Positions 7,221-15,947 of a stretch of DNA of 64,000 bases are shown one piece after another. The stretch spans positions 1 to 64,000 of the forward strand of contig JAUVUZ010000016.1 in assembly GCA_030604885.1 (NCBI GenBank). The letters run 5' to 3'. The notes under the pieces were generated by a model. It had not been told where the DNA came from. It saw only the letters and a program-made list of their open reading frames with translations, and did not search any database. A program made the position numbers and the translations under genes. This stretch comes from Alphaproteobacteria bacterium. Its GTDB lineage: Bacteria; Pseudomonadota; Alphaproteobacteria; Rhodospirillales; Rhodospirillaceae. Position 1 is the stretch's first letter; the number at the start of each line of letters is the position of its first letter.

Positions 7221-8557
7221 GCTACGAAATGATCGCGCTCCTGATGTTCGCGTCGATGGTGCTGCTGCTGGTGTCCGGGCAGCGGGTGTTCGCGGGCATC
7301 GGTTTCGTCGCCGCGGGGGCGGCGCTGCTGCTCTACGGCCCCGGGTCCATGGACCTGCCGTTCAACCAGGTGTTCAAGCTCTTCAATTGGTACGCGATGC
7401 TGACTTTGCCCATGTTCATCTACATGGGCTACATCCTGTCGGAGTCCGGCATCGCCGAGGATCTCTACCGGATGCTGCACGTGTGGTTCGGCCGGGTGCG
7501 CGGCGGCCTCGCCATCGGCACGATCTTCCTGATGGTGATCATCTCGGCGATGAACGGCCTGTCGGTGGCGGGCATGGCGATCGGCGCCACCATCGCGCTG
7601 CCCGAGATGCTGCGGCGCGGCTACGACAAGGTGCTGATCTCGGGCGTGGTGCAGGGCGGCTCGTCGCTCGGAATCCTGATTCCGCCCTCGGTGGTGATGG
7701 TGCTCTACGGCATGATCGCCCGCCAGCCGGTCTCCAAGCTGTGGTTCGCCGGTCTGGTGCCGGGCCTGATCATGGCGGCGCTGTTCATCGTCTACATCGT
7801 CGTGCGCGCGCGGCTCAACCCGGAGCTGGCGCCGATCGTCGACGAGGACGAGCTGAACATGCCGCTTTCCGAAAAGCTCGCGCTGGCGCGGGCGGGTATC
7901 ATTCCGTTCGCGATCTTCTTCTTCATGACCGGGCTGTTCGTGTTCGGCTACACCAGCCTGGTGGAAAGCTCGGCGGTGGGCGCCACCAGTGCCACCCTGG
8001 CGGCGGTGCTGCGCGGCCGCTTCAACTGGAAGCTGGTGCGCGAAACCTCGAAAAAGACCCTCGCCGTTTCTTGCATGTTCATGTGGCTGATCCTCGCGGC
8101 GCTGGCGTTCGGCGCGGTGTTCGACGGCCTCGGCGCGGTCAAGGCGATCGAGACCCTGTTCATCAAGCAGTGGGACCTCGACCCCTGGACCATCATCGTG
8201 ATGATGCAGTTGAGCTTCCTGCTGATGGGGATGTTCCTCGACGACACCGCGATGCTGGTGATCGTCGCGCCCCTCTACATTCCGCTGGTGAAGGTGCTCA
8301 ACCTCGGCCTCGGCAACCAGCAACTGATCTGGTTCGGCGTGCTCTACACCATCACCTGCCAGATCGCCTACATCACCCCGCCGTTCGGCTACAACCTGTT
8401 CCTGATGCGCTCCCTGGCGCCGAAGGAGATCACCCTCGTCGACATCTACCGGTCGATCTGGCCGTTCGCCCTGATCATGGCGGTCACCATCGCCCTGGTG
8501 ATGATCTTTCCGCAACTCGCGCTGTGGCTGCCGCAGCAGATGAACGTCAAAGGCTGA
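7217..8557 (+). CDS. dctM: TRAP transporter large permease, DctM type
   Basis: A 446-residue polytopic membrane protein with about twelve hydrophobic segments. Family landmarks are LTLPMFIYMGYILSESGIA, NGLSVAGMAIGATIALPEMLRRGYD, GGSSLGILIPPSVVMVLYG and, late in the protein, MFLDDTAMLVIVAPLYIPL and ITPPFGYNLF. These form the two transport-domain repeats of the DctM elevator. It starts four bases inside the DctQ stop and is followed 25 bases later by the binding-protein gene, so all three subunits come from one transcript in the order Q-M-P. Confidence 0.95.
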   Translation: MSYEMIALLMFASMVLLLVSGQRVFAGIGFVAAGAALLLYGPGSMDLPFNQVFKLFNWYAMLTLPMFIYMGYILSESGIAEDLYRMLHVWFGRVRGGLAIGTIFLMVIISAMNGLSVAGMAIGATIALPEMLRRGYDKVLISGVVQGGSSLGILIPPSVVMVLYGMIARQPVSKLWFAGLVPGLIMAALFIVYIVVRARLNPELAPIVDEDELNMPLSEKLALARAGIIPFAIFFFMTGLFVFGYTSLVESSAVGATSATLAAVLRGRFNWKLVRETSKKTLAVSCMFMWLILAALAFGAVFDGLGAVKAIETLFIKQWDLDPWTIIVMMQLSFLLMGMFLDDTAMLVIVAPLYIPLVKVLNLGLGNQQLIWFGVLYTITCQIAYITPPFGYNLFLMRSLAPKEITLVDIYRSIWPFALIMAVTIALVMIFPQLALWLPQQMNVKG

Positions 8558-8582
8558 CCCTTCCAACCCAGAGGAGCACGGA

Positions 8583-9686
8583 ATGACCGAAGAGACCAAG
8601 ACCCCGAAGGCGGCGGACCCCGCCGAGAGCATCCTCGCCACCCGCCGCAACTTCCTCGGCAAGGCGGCGGTGGGCGCGGGCGCGGCGGTGGCGGGCGCGA
8701 CCATGGCGGCGCCGTTCGTCCACGCCAAGACCGCGCCGATCAAGTGGCGGCTGCAAACCTATTCGGGCGCTCCGCTCGGCGCCCACGTGATCAAGCCGCA
8801 GATCGACGCCTTCAACGCCGCCGCCAACGGCGAGATGGAAATCGAGCTGTTCTACGCCGACCAGCTGGTGCCGACCGCCGACCTGTTCCGCGCCCTCCAG
8901 GCGGGCACCATCGACGCGGTGCAGTCCGACGAGGCGTCGATGGCCTCGCCGGTGGACATCGCGGTGTTCGGCGGCTACTTCCCCTTCGCCACCCGTTACA
9001 GCCTCGATGTCCCGGCGCTGTTCCAGTATTACGGCCTCAAGGAAATCTGGCAGGAGGCGTATGCCGAGGTGCCCAACGTCACCTGGCTTTCCGCCGGGGC
9101 GTGGGACCCGCTGCACATCTTCACCACCAACAAGCCGATCCGCAGCCTGGCGGACATGAAGGGGCTGCGCGTCTTCGGCGTGCCGACGGCGGGCAAGTTC
9201 CTCTCCCGCTACGGCCTCGTGCCGGTGACGATTCCGTGGGACAACGTGGAAGTGGCGCTGCAGACCGGCGAGCTGGACGGCGTGGCGTGGTGCGGCTTCA
9301 CCGAGGCCTACGAAGTGGGCTGGGCGGACATCTGCAAGTACGCGCTCACCAACTCGGTCACCGGCGCGTGGTTCGGCAGCTACTTCGCCAACACCGCCAG
9401 CTGGAACAAGGTGCCGAAGCACCTTCAGGAGCTGTTCCGCATCACCATCGACCAGTCCCACTATTATCGCGACGTCTGGTACTGGGGCGGCGAGGCGAAG
9501 CTGCGCGTCGAAGGCAAGAAGATGGAACTCACCTCGCTGCCGCCCAACGAATGGGCCAAGGTGGTGAAGGACGCGGAAGGCTTCTGGGACGAGGTCGCCG
9601 CCTCCAGCCCGCGCGCGGGCAAGGTGGTGGCGGCGTTCAAGACCTACGCCGAAACCATGGAAAAGGCGGGCTACCCCTATCGCTGA
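8583..9686 (+). CDS. dctP: TRAP transporter substrate-binding protein, Tat-exported
   Basis: A 367-residue periplasmic ligand-binding protein of the DctP/TakP family. The N-terminus carries a twin-arginine signal (ATRRNFLGK, Arg21-Arg22) followed by a hydrophobic stretch ending VHAKT, so it is predicted to be exported folded, as several TRAP binding proteins are. The mature part has the family motifs VQSDEASMASPVD, GLRVFGVPTAGKFL and ALQTGELDGVAWCGFTEAYEVGW. The ligand cannot be deduced. The genes behind it (two FAD oxidoreductases and a GlpK-like kinase) suggest a small polyol or related carbon source, which is inference. Confidence 0.93.
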   Translation: MTEETKTPKAADPAESILATRRNFLGKAAVGAGAAVAGATMAAPFVHAKTAPIKWRLQTYSGAPLGAHVIKPQIDAFNAAANGEMEIELFYADQLVPTADLFRALQAGTIDAVQSDEASMASPVDIAVFGGYFPFATRYSLDVPALFQYYGLKEIWQEAYAEVPNVTWLSAGAWDPLHIFTTNKPIRSLADMKGLRVFGVPTAGKFLSRYGLVPVTIPWDNVEVALQTGELDGVAWCGFTEAYEVGWADICKYALTNSVTGAWFGSYFANTASWNKVPKHLQELFRITIDQSHYYRDVWYWGGEAKLRVEGKKMELTSLPPNEWAKVVKDAEGFWDEVAASSPRAGKVVAAFKTYAETMEKAGYPYR

Positions 9687-9695
9687 GGATGCCGC

Positions 9696-9723
9696 CGGTC
9701 CCGCCCCGGCCGGGGCGGGACCG
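9696..9723. repeat. 28-bp perfect palindrome between binding-protein and oxidoreductase genes
   Basis: Two 14-base arms with no spacer (left arm CGGTCCCGCCCCGG), starting 10 bases after the dctP stop and ending 25 bases before the next start. In RNA it would fold into a very stable hairpin but lacks a T-run. Likely an RNA 3'-end stabiliser or partial terminator that keeps the binding protein at a higher level than the enzymes downstream. Confidence 0.65.
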
Positions 9724-9748
9724 TTCGTTCGCAAGGAAAGGTTCGACG

Positions 9749-11149
9749 GTGTTTGCAGTTCCAACGGCGCAGGATCGCTTCGACGTGGCCGTGATCGGCG
9801 CGGGCGTGGTCGGCTGCGCGGTCGCCCGCCGCTTCGCCCTGGCGGGCGCGAAAGTCGCCCTGATCGAAAAGGGCGCGGACATTCTCTCCGGCGCTTCCAA
9901 GGCCAACAGCGCGATTCTCCACACCGGCTTCGACGCGCCGCCCGGCAGCCTGGAGCTGAAGCTGGTGCAGGCGGGGCGGCGGGAATATCTCGACATCCGC
10001 GAGAGCCTCAACCTGCCGCTGCTGGAAACCGGCGCGCTGGTGTGCGCCTGGACCCCGGCGGAGGCCGACAAGCTCGAGGAGATCGCCGCCAAGGGCCGCG
10101 ACAACGGCGTCGCCGATCTCGCGCCGCTCACCGGCGCGGAGGCGCGCGCCCTCATGCCCGGCCTGTCCGAGCGCCTGGTCGCGGCGATCGCGGTGCCGGG
10201 CGAGCACATCGTCGACCCGTGGTCGGCGCCGCTCGCCTACCTCACCCAGGCGGTGGCGTTGGGGGCGAAGGTGTTTTGCCATGCCGAGGTGCTGAACGGC
10301 CGCTTCGACGGCGAATGGCGGCTCGACACCGCCCTCGGCACCGTGGTCGCCGCGTCGGTGGTCAACGCCGCCGGGCTTTACGGCGACGTGGTGGACCGGC
10401 GCCTGGGCCTGCCGTGCGACTTCACCATCAAGCCGCGCAAGGGCCAGTTCGTGGTGCTCGACAAGGCGGCGTTCGCGCACGTGCCGCGCATCGTCCTGCC
10501 GGTGCCGACCGAGATCACCAAGGGCGTGGTGGTGTGCCCCACCGCGTTCGGCAACGTGCTGGTCGGCCCCACCGCCGAGGAGCAGGACGACCGGGTGCGC
10601 GCCACCGTCGAGACCGAAATTCTCGAGGCGTTGCTGGCGCGCGGCGCGGAGATCGTGCCCGCCCTCGCCGGAATGCCGGTGACGGCGGTGTACGCGGGCC
10701 TGCGCCCGGCCACCGAGCAAAAGCACTACCGCGTCGCCGCCCACCCCGAGAAGCGCGCCGTCACCTTGGGCGGCATCCGCTCCACCGGCCTGAGCGCCGC
10801 CCTCGGCCTCGCGGCGCACGCGCTGGAACTGCACGCGGGGTTCGGCCCCGCCTTCGTTCCGCCCGCCGCCGTGCCCGAGGTGCGGGTGCCGAACCTGGCG
10901 GAAACCCGCGAGCGCGACTGGCAGCGCCCCGACCACGGCGAGATCGTCTGCCATTGCGAGCTGGCGACGCTGCGCGAGATCGAGGCGGCGTTCGCCAGCC
11001 CGGTGCCGCCCGGCGATTTCGGCGGCCTGCGCCGCCGCACCCGCGCGGGCATGGGCCGCTGCCAGGGGTTCCACTGCACCGCGCGACTGGCGGAACTCGC
11101 CGGAGACCGTCTGGAAACGCCCCTGGCGGTGGGGAGGAAGCACCCATGA
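9749..11149 (+). CDS. GlpA-like FAD-dependent oxidoreductase with BFD-type [2Fe-2S] domain
   Basis: A 466-residue DAO-fold flavoenzyme. The FAD-binding GxGxxG motif (AVIGAGVVGCAVARRFA) is at residues 15-30, and the GlpA/D-like AILHTGFDAPPGSLELKLVQAG and GGIRSTGLSAALGLA motifs follow. The last 90 residues hold CHC near residue 402 and GRCQGFHC near 440, a BFD-like [2Fe-2S] ligand set as in the large subunit of anaerobic glycerol-3-phosphate dehydrogenase. The predicted reaction is oxidation of glycerol 3-phosphate or a similar hydroxy compound. GTG 9749 was chosen because AAGGAAAGG precedes it. It overlaps the next oxidoreductase by ATGA and belongs to the same operon as the kinase. Confidence 0.88.
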   Translation: MFAVPTAQDRFDVAVIGAGVVGCAVARRFALAGAKVALIEKGADILSGASKANSAILHTGFDAPPGSLELKLVQAGRREYLDIRESLNLPLLETGALVCAWTPAEADKLEEIAAKGRDNGVADLAPLTGAEARALMPGLSERLVAAIAVPGEHIVDPWSAPLAYLTQAVALGAKVFCHAEVLNGRFDGEWRLDTALGTVVAASVVNAAGLYGDVVDRRLGLPCDFTIKPRKGQFVVLDKAAFAHVPRIVLPVPTEITKGVVVCPTAFGNVLVGPTAEEQDDRVRATVETEILEALLARGAEIVPALAGMPVTAVYAGLRPATEQKHYRVAAHPEKRAVTLGGIRSTGLSAALGLAAHALELHAGFGPAFVPPAAVPEVRVPNLAETRERDWQRPDHGEIVCHCELATLREIEAAFASPVPPGDFGGLRRRTRAGMGRCQGFHCTARLAELAGDRLETPLAVGRKHP

Positions 11150-12375
11150 TCGCCGCCCGCGACGCCGACGTCATCGTCGTCGGCGGCGGCCCCGCGGGGG
11201 TTGCCGCCGCGCTGGAGCTGCGCCGCCGGGGCGTGGACCGGGTGGTGATTCTCGACCGCGAGCCGAGCCTCGGCGGCGCCACCCGCCACTGCATGCATTC
11301 GCCCTTCGGCATGCGCGAGTTCGGCCGCGTCTATTTCGGCGGCGCCTACGGTCGCCGCTTGCAGAGGGAGGCCGAGGCGCGGGGCGTCGAGATTCGCACC
11401 GGCCATTCGGTGGTGTCCCTGGGGGCGGACGGCGCGCTCACGGTCGCCACCCATCGCGGCGTCGAAACCCTCACCGCGCGCCGGGTGGTGCTCGCCACCG
11501 GCGCGCGCGAAACCCCGCGCTCGGCGCGGCTGCTGCCGGGCGACCGGCCGGTCGGCGTCGTCACCACCGGCACCTTGCAGGCGTATGTGGCGTTCCACGG
11601 GCTGATGCCGTTCCGGCGGCCGCTGATCGTCGGGTCCGAGCTGGTGTCGCTGTCGGCCCTCGCCACCTGCCTGCTGCACGGCGCGCGGCCGGTGGCGATG
11701 ATCGAGGCGGCGCCCCACACCCTCGCCCGGGCGCCGCTCGACTGGTTCCCCACCGTCGCCGGGGTGCCGTTCCACACCGCCACCGACATCGCCGACATTC
11801 GCGGCGCCGGGCGGGTGGAGGCGGTGGAGATCCGCCGCGACGGCCGCACCCGCCCGCTGGTGTGCGACGGCGTGCTGCTGACCGGCCGCTTCACCCCGGA
11901 ATCCGCCCTCTGCCTGCAATCGCCGCTGGGCGTGGACGCGGGCAGCGGCGGCGCGGCGGTGGACCAGGACGGCCGCACCGCCGATCCGAACGTTTTCGCC
12001 GCGGGCAACCTGCTGCGCGGCGTCGAAAGCGGCGGCTGGTCGTTCCGCGAGGGGCGGGCGGTGGGCGCGGCGGTCGCCGACGATCTCGCCGCCGACCGCG
12101 ACCCGGGGGCGGCGGTGCCGGTTACCTACGATCCGCCGATCAAGCTCGCGGTGCCGAGCCTGCTGCGCCGGGGCGGCCTGCCGGCTCCGGCATTCCGGGA
12201 GTTCCAGCTGCGCATGCTGCGGCGCGCGCGCGGGCGGTTGAGCCTCGAGATCGACGGCCGCGCGGTGTGGAGCCGCCACGGCCTGTGGATGCCGGAACGG
12301 CGCATCCTGGTGCCGATGCCGCCCTCCGCCCCCGCCGCGGGGCGGGTGCATTTCCGCTTCGAGGAGGACACCTGA
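11146..12375 (+). CDS. FAD/NAD-dependent oxidoreductase partner of the GlpA-like enzyme
   Basis: A 409-residue pyridine-nucleotide-disulfide-type flavoprotein. It has VIVVGGGPAGVAAALELRRRG at the N-terminus, the ATGARE motif of the FAD fold, a degenerate central NAD-binding segment (PLIVGSELVSLSALATCLL) and NVFAAGNLLRGVESGGWSFREGR near the end. It resembles the GlpA-partner oxidoreductases found next to GlpA and GlpK homologues in anaerobes such as Thermotoga, and the HcnB/opine-oxidase group. It would pass electrons between the GlpA-like subunit and a carrier. No membrane anchor or Fe-S cysteine motif is visible. Its start lies inside the previous stop and its stop overlaps the kinase ATG by one base. 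Confidence 0.85.
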   Translation: MIAARDADVIVVGGGPAGVAAALELRRRGVDRVVILDREPSLGGATRHCMHSPFGMREFGRVYFGGAYGRRLQREAEARGVEIRTGHSVVSLGADGALTVATHRGVETLTARRVVLATGARETPRSARLLPGDRPVGVVTTGTLQAYVAFHGLMPFRRPLIVGSELVSLSALATCLLHGARPVAMIEAAPHTLARAPLDWFPTVAGVPFHTATDIADIRGAGRVEAVEIRRDGRTRPLVCDGVLLTGRFTPESALCLQSPLGVDAGSGGAAVDQDGRTADPNVFAAGNLLRGVESGGWSFREGRAVGAAVADDLAADRDPGAAVPVTYDPPIKLAVPSLLRRGGLPAPAFREFQLRMLRRARGRLSLEIDGRAVWSRHGLWMPERRILVPMPPSAPAAGRVHFRFEEDT

Positions 12376-13766
12376 TGCGCGTCGCCGCCGTCGACCAGGG
12401 CACCACCTCGACCCGCTGCCTCGTCGTCGGCGACGACGGCGCGCGGGTCGCCGCCGCGATCCGCCATGCCCAGCATTATCCGGCGCCGGGCTGGGTGGAA
12501 CACGATCCGGAGGAACTCCTCGCCAACGTCCGCGCCGCGCTCGCCGCCGCCGGGCCGGTGGACGCCGTCGCCATCGCCAACCAGGGCGAAAGCTGCCTCG
12601 CCTGGGACGCGGCGACCGGCAAGCCGCTTTCGCCGGTGATCGTGTGGCAGGACGCCCGCACCGCCGAGGCCCTCGCGGCCCTGGCGCCGGGGGCGGAGGG
12701 CCGCTCCAAGGCGGTTTGCGGGCTGCCCCTCGACCCCTATTTTTCGGCGAGCAAGCTCGCCTGGCTGCTCCGCCACGTGCCGGAAGCGGCGGCGGCGCGG
12801 TCGGCGGGGCGGCTGCGCCTCGGCACCACCGACGCATTTTTCCTCGACCGCCTGTGCGGCGGCTTCGCCACCGACCTCGCCACCGCTTCGCGCACCGGCC
12901 TGCTCGACCTCGCCACCGGCGACTGGAGCGACGAGATGTGCGCCCTCCACGGCGTGCCGCGCGAGTGCCTACCGGAGATCCGCGCGGTCGATGCCGGGTT
13001 CGGCGAGATCGACGGCGTGCCGGTGCGGGCCTCGATCGTCGACCAGCAGGCGGCGCTCTACGGCCACGGCTGCCGCGCGCCCGGGGACTGCAAGATCACC
13101 TTCGGCACCGGCGCGTTCCTGCTGGCGGTGGCGGGCGACCGGCGGCCGTCCACCCGCGACCTGCTGCCCACCGTGGCGTGGCGCACGGCGGAGGGCGGCA
13201 CCGTCTTCGCCGTCGAGGGCGGGGTCTACGACGCGGGGGCGGCGCTCGAATGGGCGCGCAAGCTCGGCCTGTTCGACGCGGTGGAGGATCTCAACGCCTT
13301 CGACGGGCCTTCGGCGCTGTCGCGGGGGATCGTCTTCGTTCCGGCGCTCTCGGGCCTCGCGGCGCCCTATTGGGACCGCAACGCGGCGCCGCTGTTCGTC
13401 GGCATGGATCACGCCACCGACAGGCGCGACCTCGCCCGCGCGGTGCTCGAAGGGGTGGCGATGCTGACCGCCGGTCTGGCGGCGGCGGCAAGCCGCGAGG
13501 GCGGCGCGGGGGGCGCCATCTCGATCGACGGCGGGCTGGCGCAGAATCCGTATTTCGTGCGCTTCCTCGCCGCCGCCTGCGGGCGGGAGATCGCGGTTCC
13601 GGCGATGCACGAACTCACCGCCCTCGGCCTCGCCGAACTCTGCGGCGCGCGGGTGGAGGCGGCGCGCGGCGCGGTGGCCCGCGTCGCGCCCGACGGCGCG
13701 GTGACCGAGGCCGACCGCGCCCGCTTCGCCGACGCCATCGCCCGCGCGCGCGGCTGGAGGGGGTAG
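12375..13766 (+). CDS. FGGY-family carbohydrate kinase, glycerol-kinase-like
   Basis: A 463-residue FGGY kinase. The phosphate-binding DQGTTSTR motif at residues 7-14 matches glycerol kinase (DQGTTSSR). The adenosine-binding part has TFGTGAFLL, and PALSGLAAPYWDRNAAPLFVGM and IDGGLAQNPYFVRFLA are close to the corresponding GlpK motifs. At 463 residues it is some 40 shorter than typical GlpK. It probably phosphorylates glycerol or a related polyol, giving the substrate of the GlpA-like dehydrogenase. The start overlaps the preceding stop (TGATG). It ends 10 bases from the convergent eutC gene. Confidence 0.87.
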   Translation: MRVAAVDQGTTSTRCLVVGDDGARVAAAIRHAQHYPAPGWVEHDPEELLANVRAALAAAGPVDAVAIANQGESCLAWDAATGKPLSPVIVWQDARTAEALAALAPGAEGRSKAVCGLPLDPYFSASKLAWLLRHVPEAAAARSAGRLRLGTTDAFFLDRLCGGFATDLATASRTGLLDLATGDWSDEMCALHGVPRECLPEIRAVDAGFGEIDGVPVRASIVDQQAALYGHGCRAPGDCKITFGTGAFLLAVAGDRRPSTRDLLPTVAWRTAEGGTVFAVEGGVYDAGAALEWARKLGLFDAVEDLNAFDGPSALSRGIVFVPALSGLAAPYWDRNAAPLFVGMDHATDRRDLARAVLEGVAMLTAGLAAAASREGGAGGAISIDGGLAQNPYFVRFLAAACGREIAVPAMHELTALGLAELCGARVEAARGAVARVAPDGAVTEADRARFADAIARARGWRG

Positions 13767-13776
13767 GGGCGGCGTT

Positions 13777-14553
13777 TCACCCCTTGGGCAGCGCTCCGGC
13801 GGTCGGCTCGCTTTCCAGCAGCGGCGGGGCTTCGTCCTTGAGGCCGATGCCGGTGACGCCGCGTTTGCGGCCCTCCCGCGCCAGCCACGCCAGCTTCGCT
13901 CCCGCCTCGGCGGCGGAAAGGCCGTCGGCGTGGATGTTGGAAATGCAGTTGCGCTCGGATTCCAGGCGCCCGGGGCGGGGGTCGAGGGTGAGGTAGATGC
14001 CGAGGGATTCCGCCACCGAGAGGCCGGGCCGCTCGCCGATCAGGATCGCCACCATCTTCGCCCCCAGGGCATTCGCCGCGTCGTCGCCGAGCGCCACCCG
14101 GCCCTGCTCGGCGAGCACCGCCGGGCCGACCCGCCAGTCGGCGGGCAGGCGCGCGAGGCATTCGGCGAAGGTGGCGGCGGCGTTGGCGTTGACGGCGGTG
14201 GCCGAGAGGCCGTCGGCGATCACGAAGACGATGTCCCATGGCGCTTCGCCGCGCGGCAGGGCCTCGAGCCGGGCGCGCTCGCCGTTGCCCAGGCGGCGGC
14301 CGAGATCGGGGCGGCGGAGGTAGGTGGCGCGGTCGGGCGCGGCGCTTTTCACCCGCACCGTGGGGTGCGGCGCGAGGGCGGCGGCGAGGGCGTCGAAATC
14401 CACCGCGCCGTGCACCGCGTCGCGCGCCCGCGCGTGGGAAAGCTGGAACTCCAGCAGGGCGGCGGTGGGCAGCGCGTCGCCCGAGCGGCCGAGGCCGATG
14501 CGGGCGCGGGTGGCGAGGCGGAAGCGGGCGAACGGGTCGGCGACGGGTTCCAT
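13777..14553 (-). CDS. eutC: Ethanolamine ammonia-lyase small subunit
   Basis: A 258-residue EutC subunit. With EutB it converts ethanolamine to acetaldehyde and ammonia using adenosylcobalamin. Family motifs include RIGLGRSGDALPT, LEFQLSHARARDAVH, FVIADGLSATAVNANA and ERNCISNIHADGLS, the last containing the conserved cysteine. I chose ATG 14553 because GGAGG lies six bases before it and family starts agree; the open frame continues upstream through eutB on another reading. The gene follows eutB after two bases. Confidence 0.95.
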   Translation of the reverse strand: MEPVADPFARFRLATRARIGLGRSGDALPTAALLEFQLSHARARDAVHGAVDFDALAAALAPHPTVRVKSAAPDRATYLRRPDLGRRLGNGERARLEALPRGEAPWDIVFVIADGLSATAVNANAAATFAECLARLPADWRVGPAVLAEQGRVALGDDAANALGAKMVAILIGERPGLSVAESLGIYLTLDPRPGRLESERNCISNIHADGLSAAEAGAKLAWLAREGRKRGVTGIGLKDEAPPLLESEPTAGALPKG

Positions 14554-14555
14554 GG

Positions 14556-15947
14556 TCAACCTCCGGCGGCGAGCAGGCGCGGCATCGCGCCACGGTCGGC
14601 GGGCAGCGGCGCGAGCCGCCCGGCGGCGTCGAGCATCCCCATGGTTTCGAGCCACGCCTCGAACTCGGGGCAGGGGCGTAGGCCCAAGCGGTGGCGCAGG
14701 CCGAGGATGTCGTGGAACGACAGGCTCTGGTAGCTCAGCATGATGTCGTCCGCCCCCGGCACGCCGATCAGGAAGTTGACCCCGGCGGTGGCGAGCAGGG
14801 TGGCCAGCGTGTCCATGTCGTCCTGGTCCGCCTCGGCGTGGTTGGTGTAGCACACGTCCACCCCCATCGGCACGCCGAGGAGCTTGCCGCACATGTGGTC
14901 TTCCAGCCCGGCGCGGATGATCTGCTTGGCGTCGTAGAGGTATTCGGGGCCGATGAAGCCGACCACGGTGTTGACCAGCAGCGGCTTGAACGCCCGCGCC
15001 ACCGCGTAGGCGCGCACCTCGCAGGTCTGCTGGTCGACGCCGCAATGGGCGTCGGCGGACAACGCGCTGCCCTGTCCGGTTTCGAAATACATGACGTTGT
15101 CGCCGACCGTGCCGCGCTTCAACGCCAACGCGGCCTCCCTCGCTTCCCGGAGGATGCCGAGGTTGACGCCGAAACCGGCGTTCGCGCCCTCGGTGCCCGC
15201 GATCGACTGGAACACCAGGTCGACCGGCGCGCCCCGCTCGATGCAGGCGATGCTGTTGGTGACGTGGGTGAGCACGCAGGACTGGGTGGGGATGTCGAAG
15301 CGGCGGCGCACCGCGTCGAGCATCTCGATCAGCTTGATGCAGGCCGCCGGGCTGTCGGAGGCGGGGTTGACGCCGATCACCGCGTCGCCGATGCCGTAGA
15401 GCAGGCCGTCGATGGTGGAGGCGGCGATGCCCGCCGGATCGTCGGTCGGGTGGTTGGGCTGAAGCCGCGCGGCGAGGCGCCCCGGCAGCCCGAGGGTGGT
15501 GCGGAAGCCGGTGACGACGCGGCACTTCTTCGCCACCGCCATCAGGTCCTGGTTGCGCATCAGCTTGGAGACCGCCGCCACCATCTCCGGCGTCAGGCCC
15601 GGGGCGAGGGCCTGGAGCGCGGCTTCGTCGGCGGCATACGACAGCAGCCATTCGCGGAATTCCCCCACCGTCATCGACTTCACCGGCGCGAACGCGGCGG
15701 CGTCGTGGGTGTCGCAGATCAGCCGCGTCACCTCGTCGGTCTCGTAGGGGATCGGCGGCTCGGCGAGGAACGCGGCGAGCGGCAGGTCCGCCAGCACCAT
15801 CTTGGCGGCGGCGCGGCGCTCGTCGCTCTCGGCGGCGAGGCCCGCCAGTTGATCGCCCGAGCGCAACGGGCTGGCGCACGCCATCACCGCCCGCAGGTCG
15901 TCGAACGCGTGGCGCGTCGCGCCGATGGAACATGCGTACCCGCTCAT
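14556..15947 (-). CDS. eutB: Ethanolamine ammonia-lyase large subunit
   Basis: A 463-residue catalytic subunit, close to the 453 residues of E. coli EutB. It has the TIM-barrel motifs expected: NPASDSPAACIKLIEMLD, THVTNSIACIERGAPVDLVFQSIAGTEGANAGFGV (parts), MYFETGQGSALSADAHCGVDQQTCEVRAYAVAR, and GVDVCYTNHAEADQDDMD. These shape the substrate and cobalamin sites. The start at 15947 (MSGYACSIG) is preceded by GGAGGG; the longer frame upstream has no similarity. No EutA reactivase, aldehyde dehydrogenase or microcompartment shell gene lies nearby, so acetaldehyde must be handled elsewhere. Confidence 0.96.
   Translation of the reverse strand: MSGYACSIGATRHAFDDLRAVMACASPLRSGDQLAGLAAESDERRAAAKMVLADLPLAAFLAEPPIPYETDEVTRLICDTHDAAAFAPVKSMTVGEFREWLLSYAADEAALQALAPGLTPEMVAAVSKLMRNQDLMAVAKKCRVVTGFRTTLGLPGRLAARLQPNHPTDDPAGIAASTIDGLLYGIGDAVIGVNPASDSPAACIKLIEMLDAVRRRFDIPTQSCVLTHVTNSIACIERGAPVDLVFQSIAGTEGANAGFGVNLGILREAREAALALKRGTVGDNVMYFETGQGSALSADAHCGVDQQTCEVRAYAVARAFKPLLVNTVVGFIGPEYLYDAKQIIRAGLEDHMCGKLLGVPMGVDVCYTNHAEADQDDMDTLATLLATAGVNFLIGVPGADDIMLSYQSLSFHDILGLRHRLGLRPCPEFEAWLETMGMLDAAGRLAPLPADRGAMPRLLAAGG

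Noticed and set aside
13777-15947. Ethanolamine-utilisation microcompartment.
   Set aside because: Only eutB and eutC are present; no shell, aldehyde dehydrogenase or signature EutA/E/J genes in the window.
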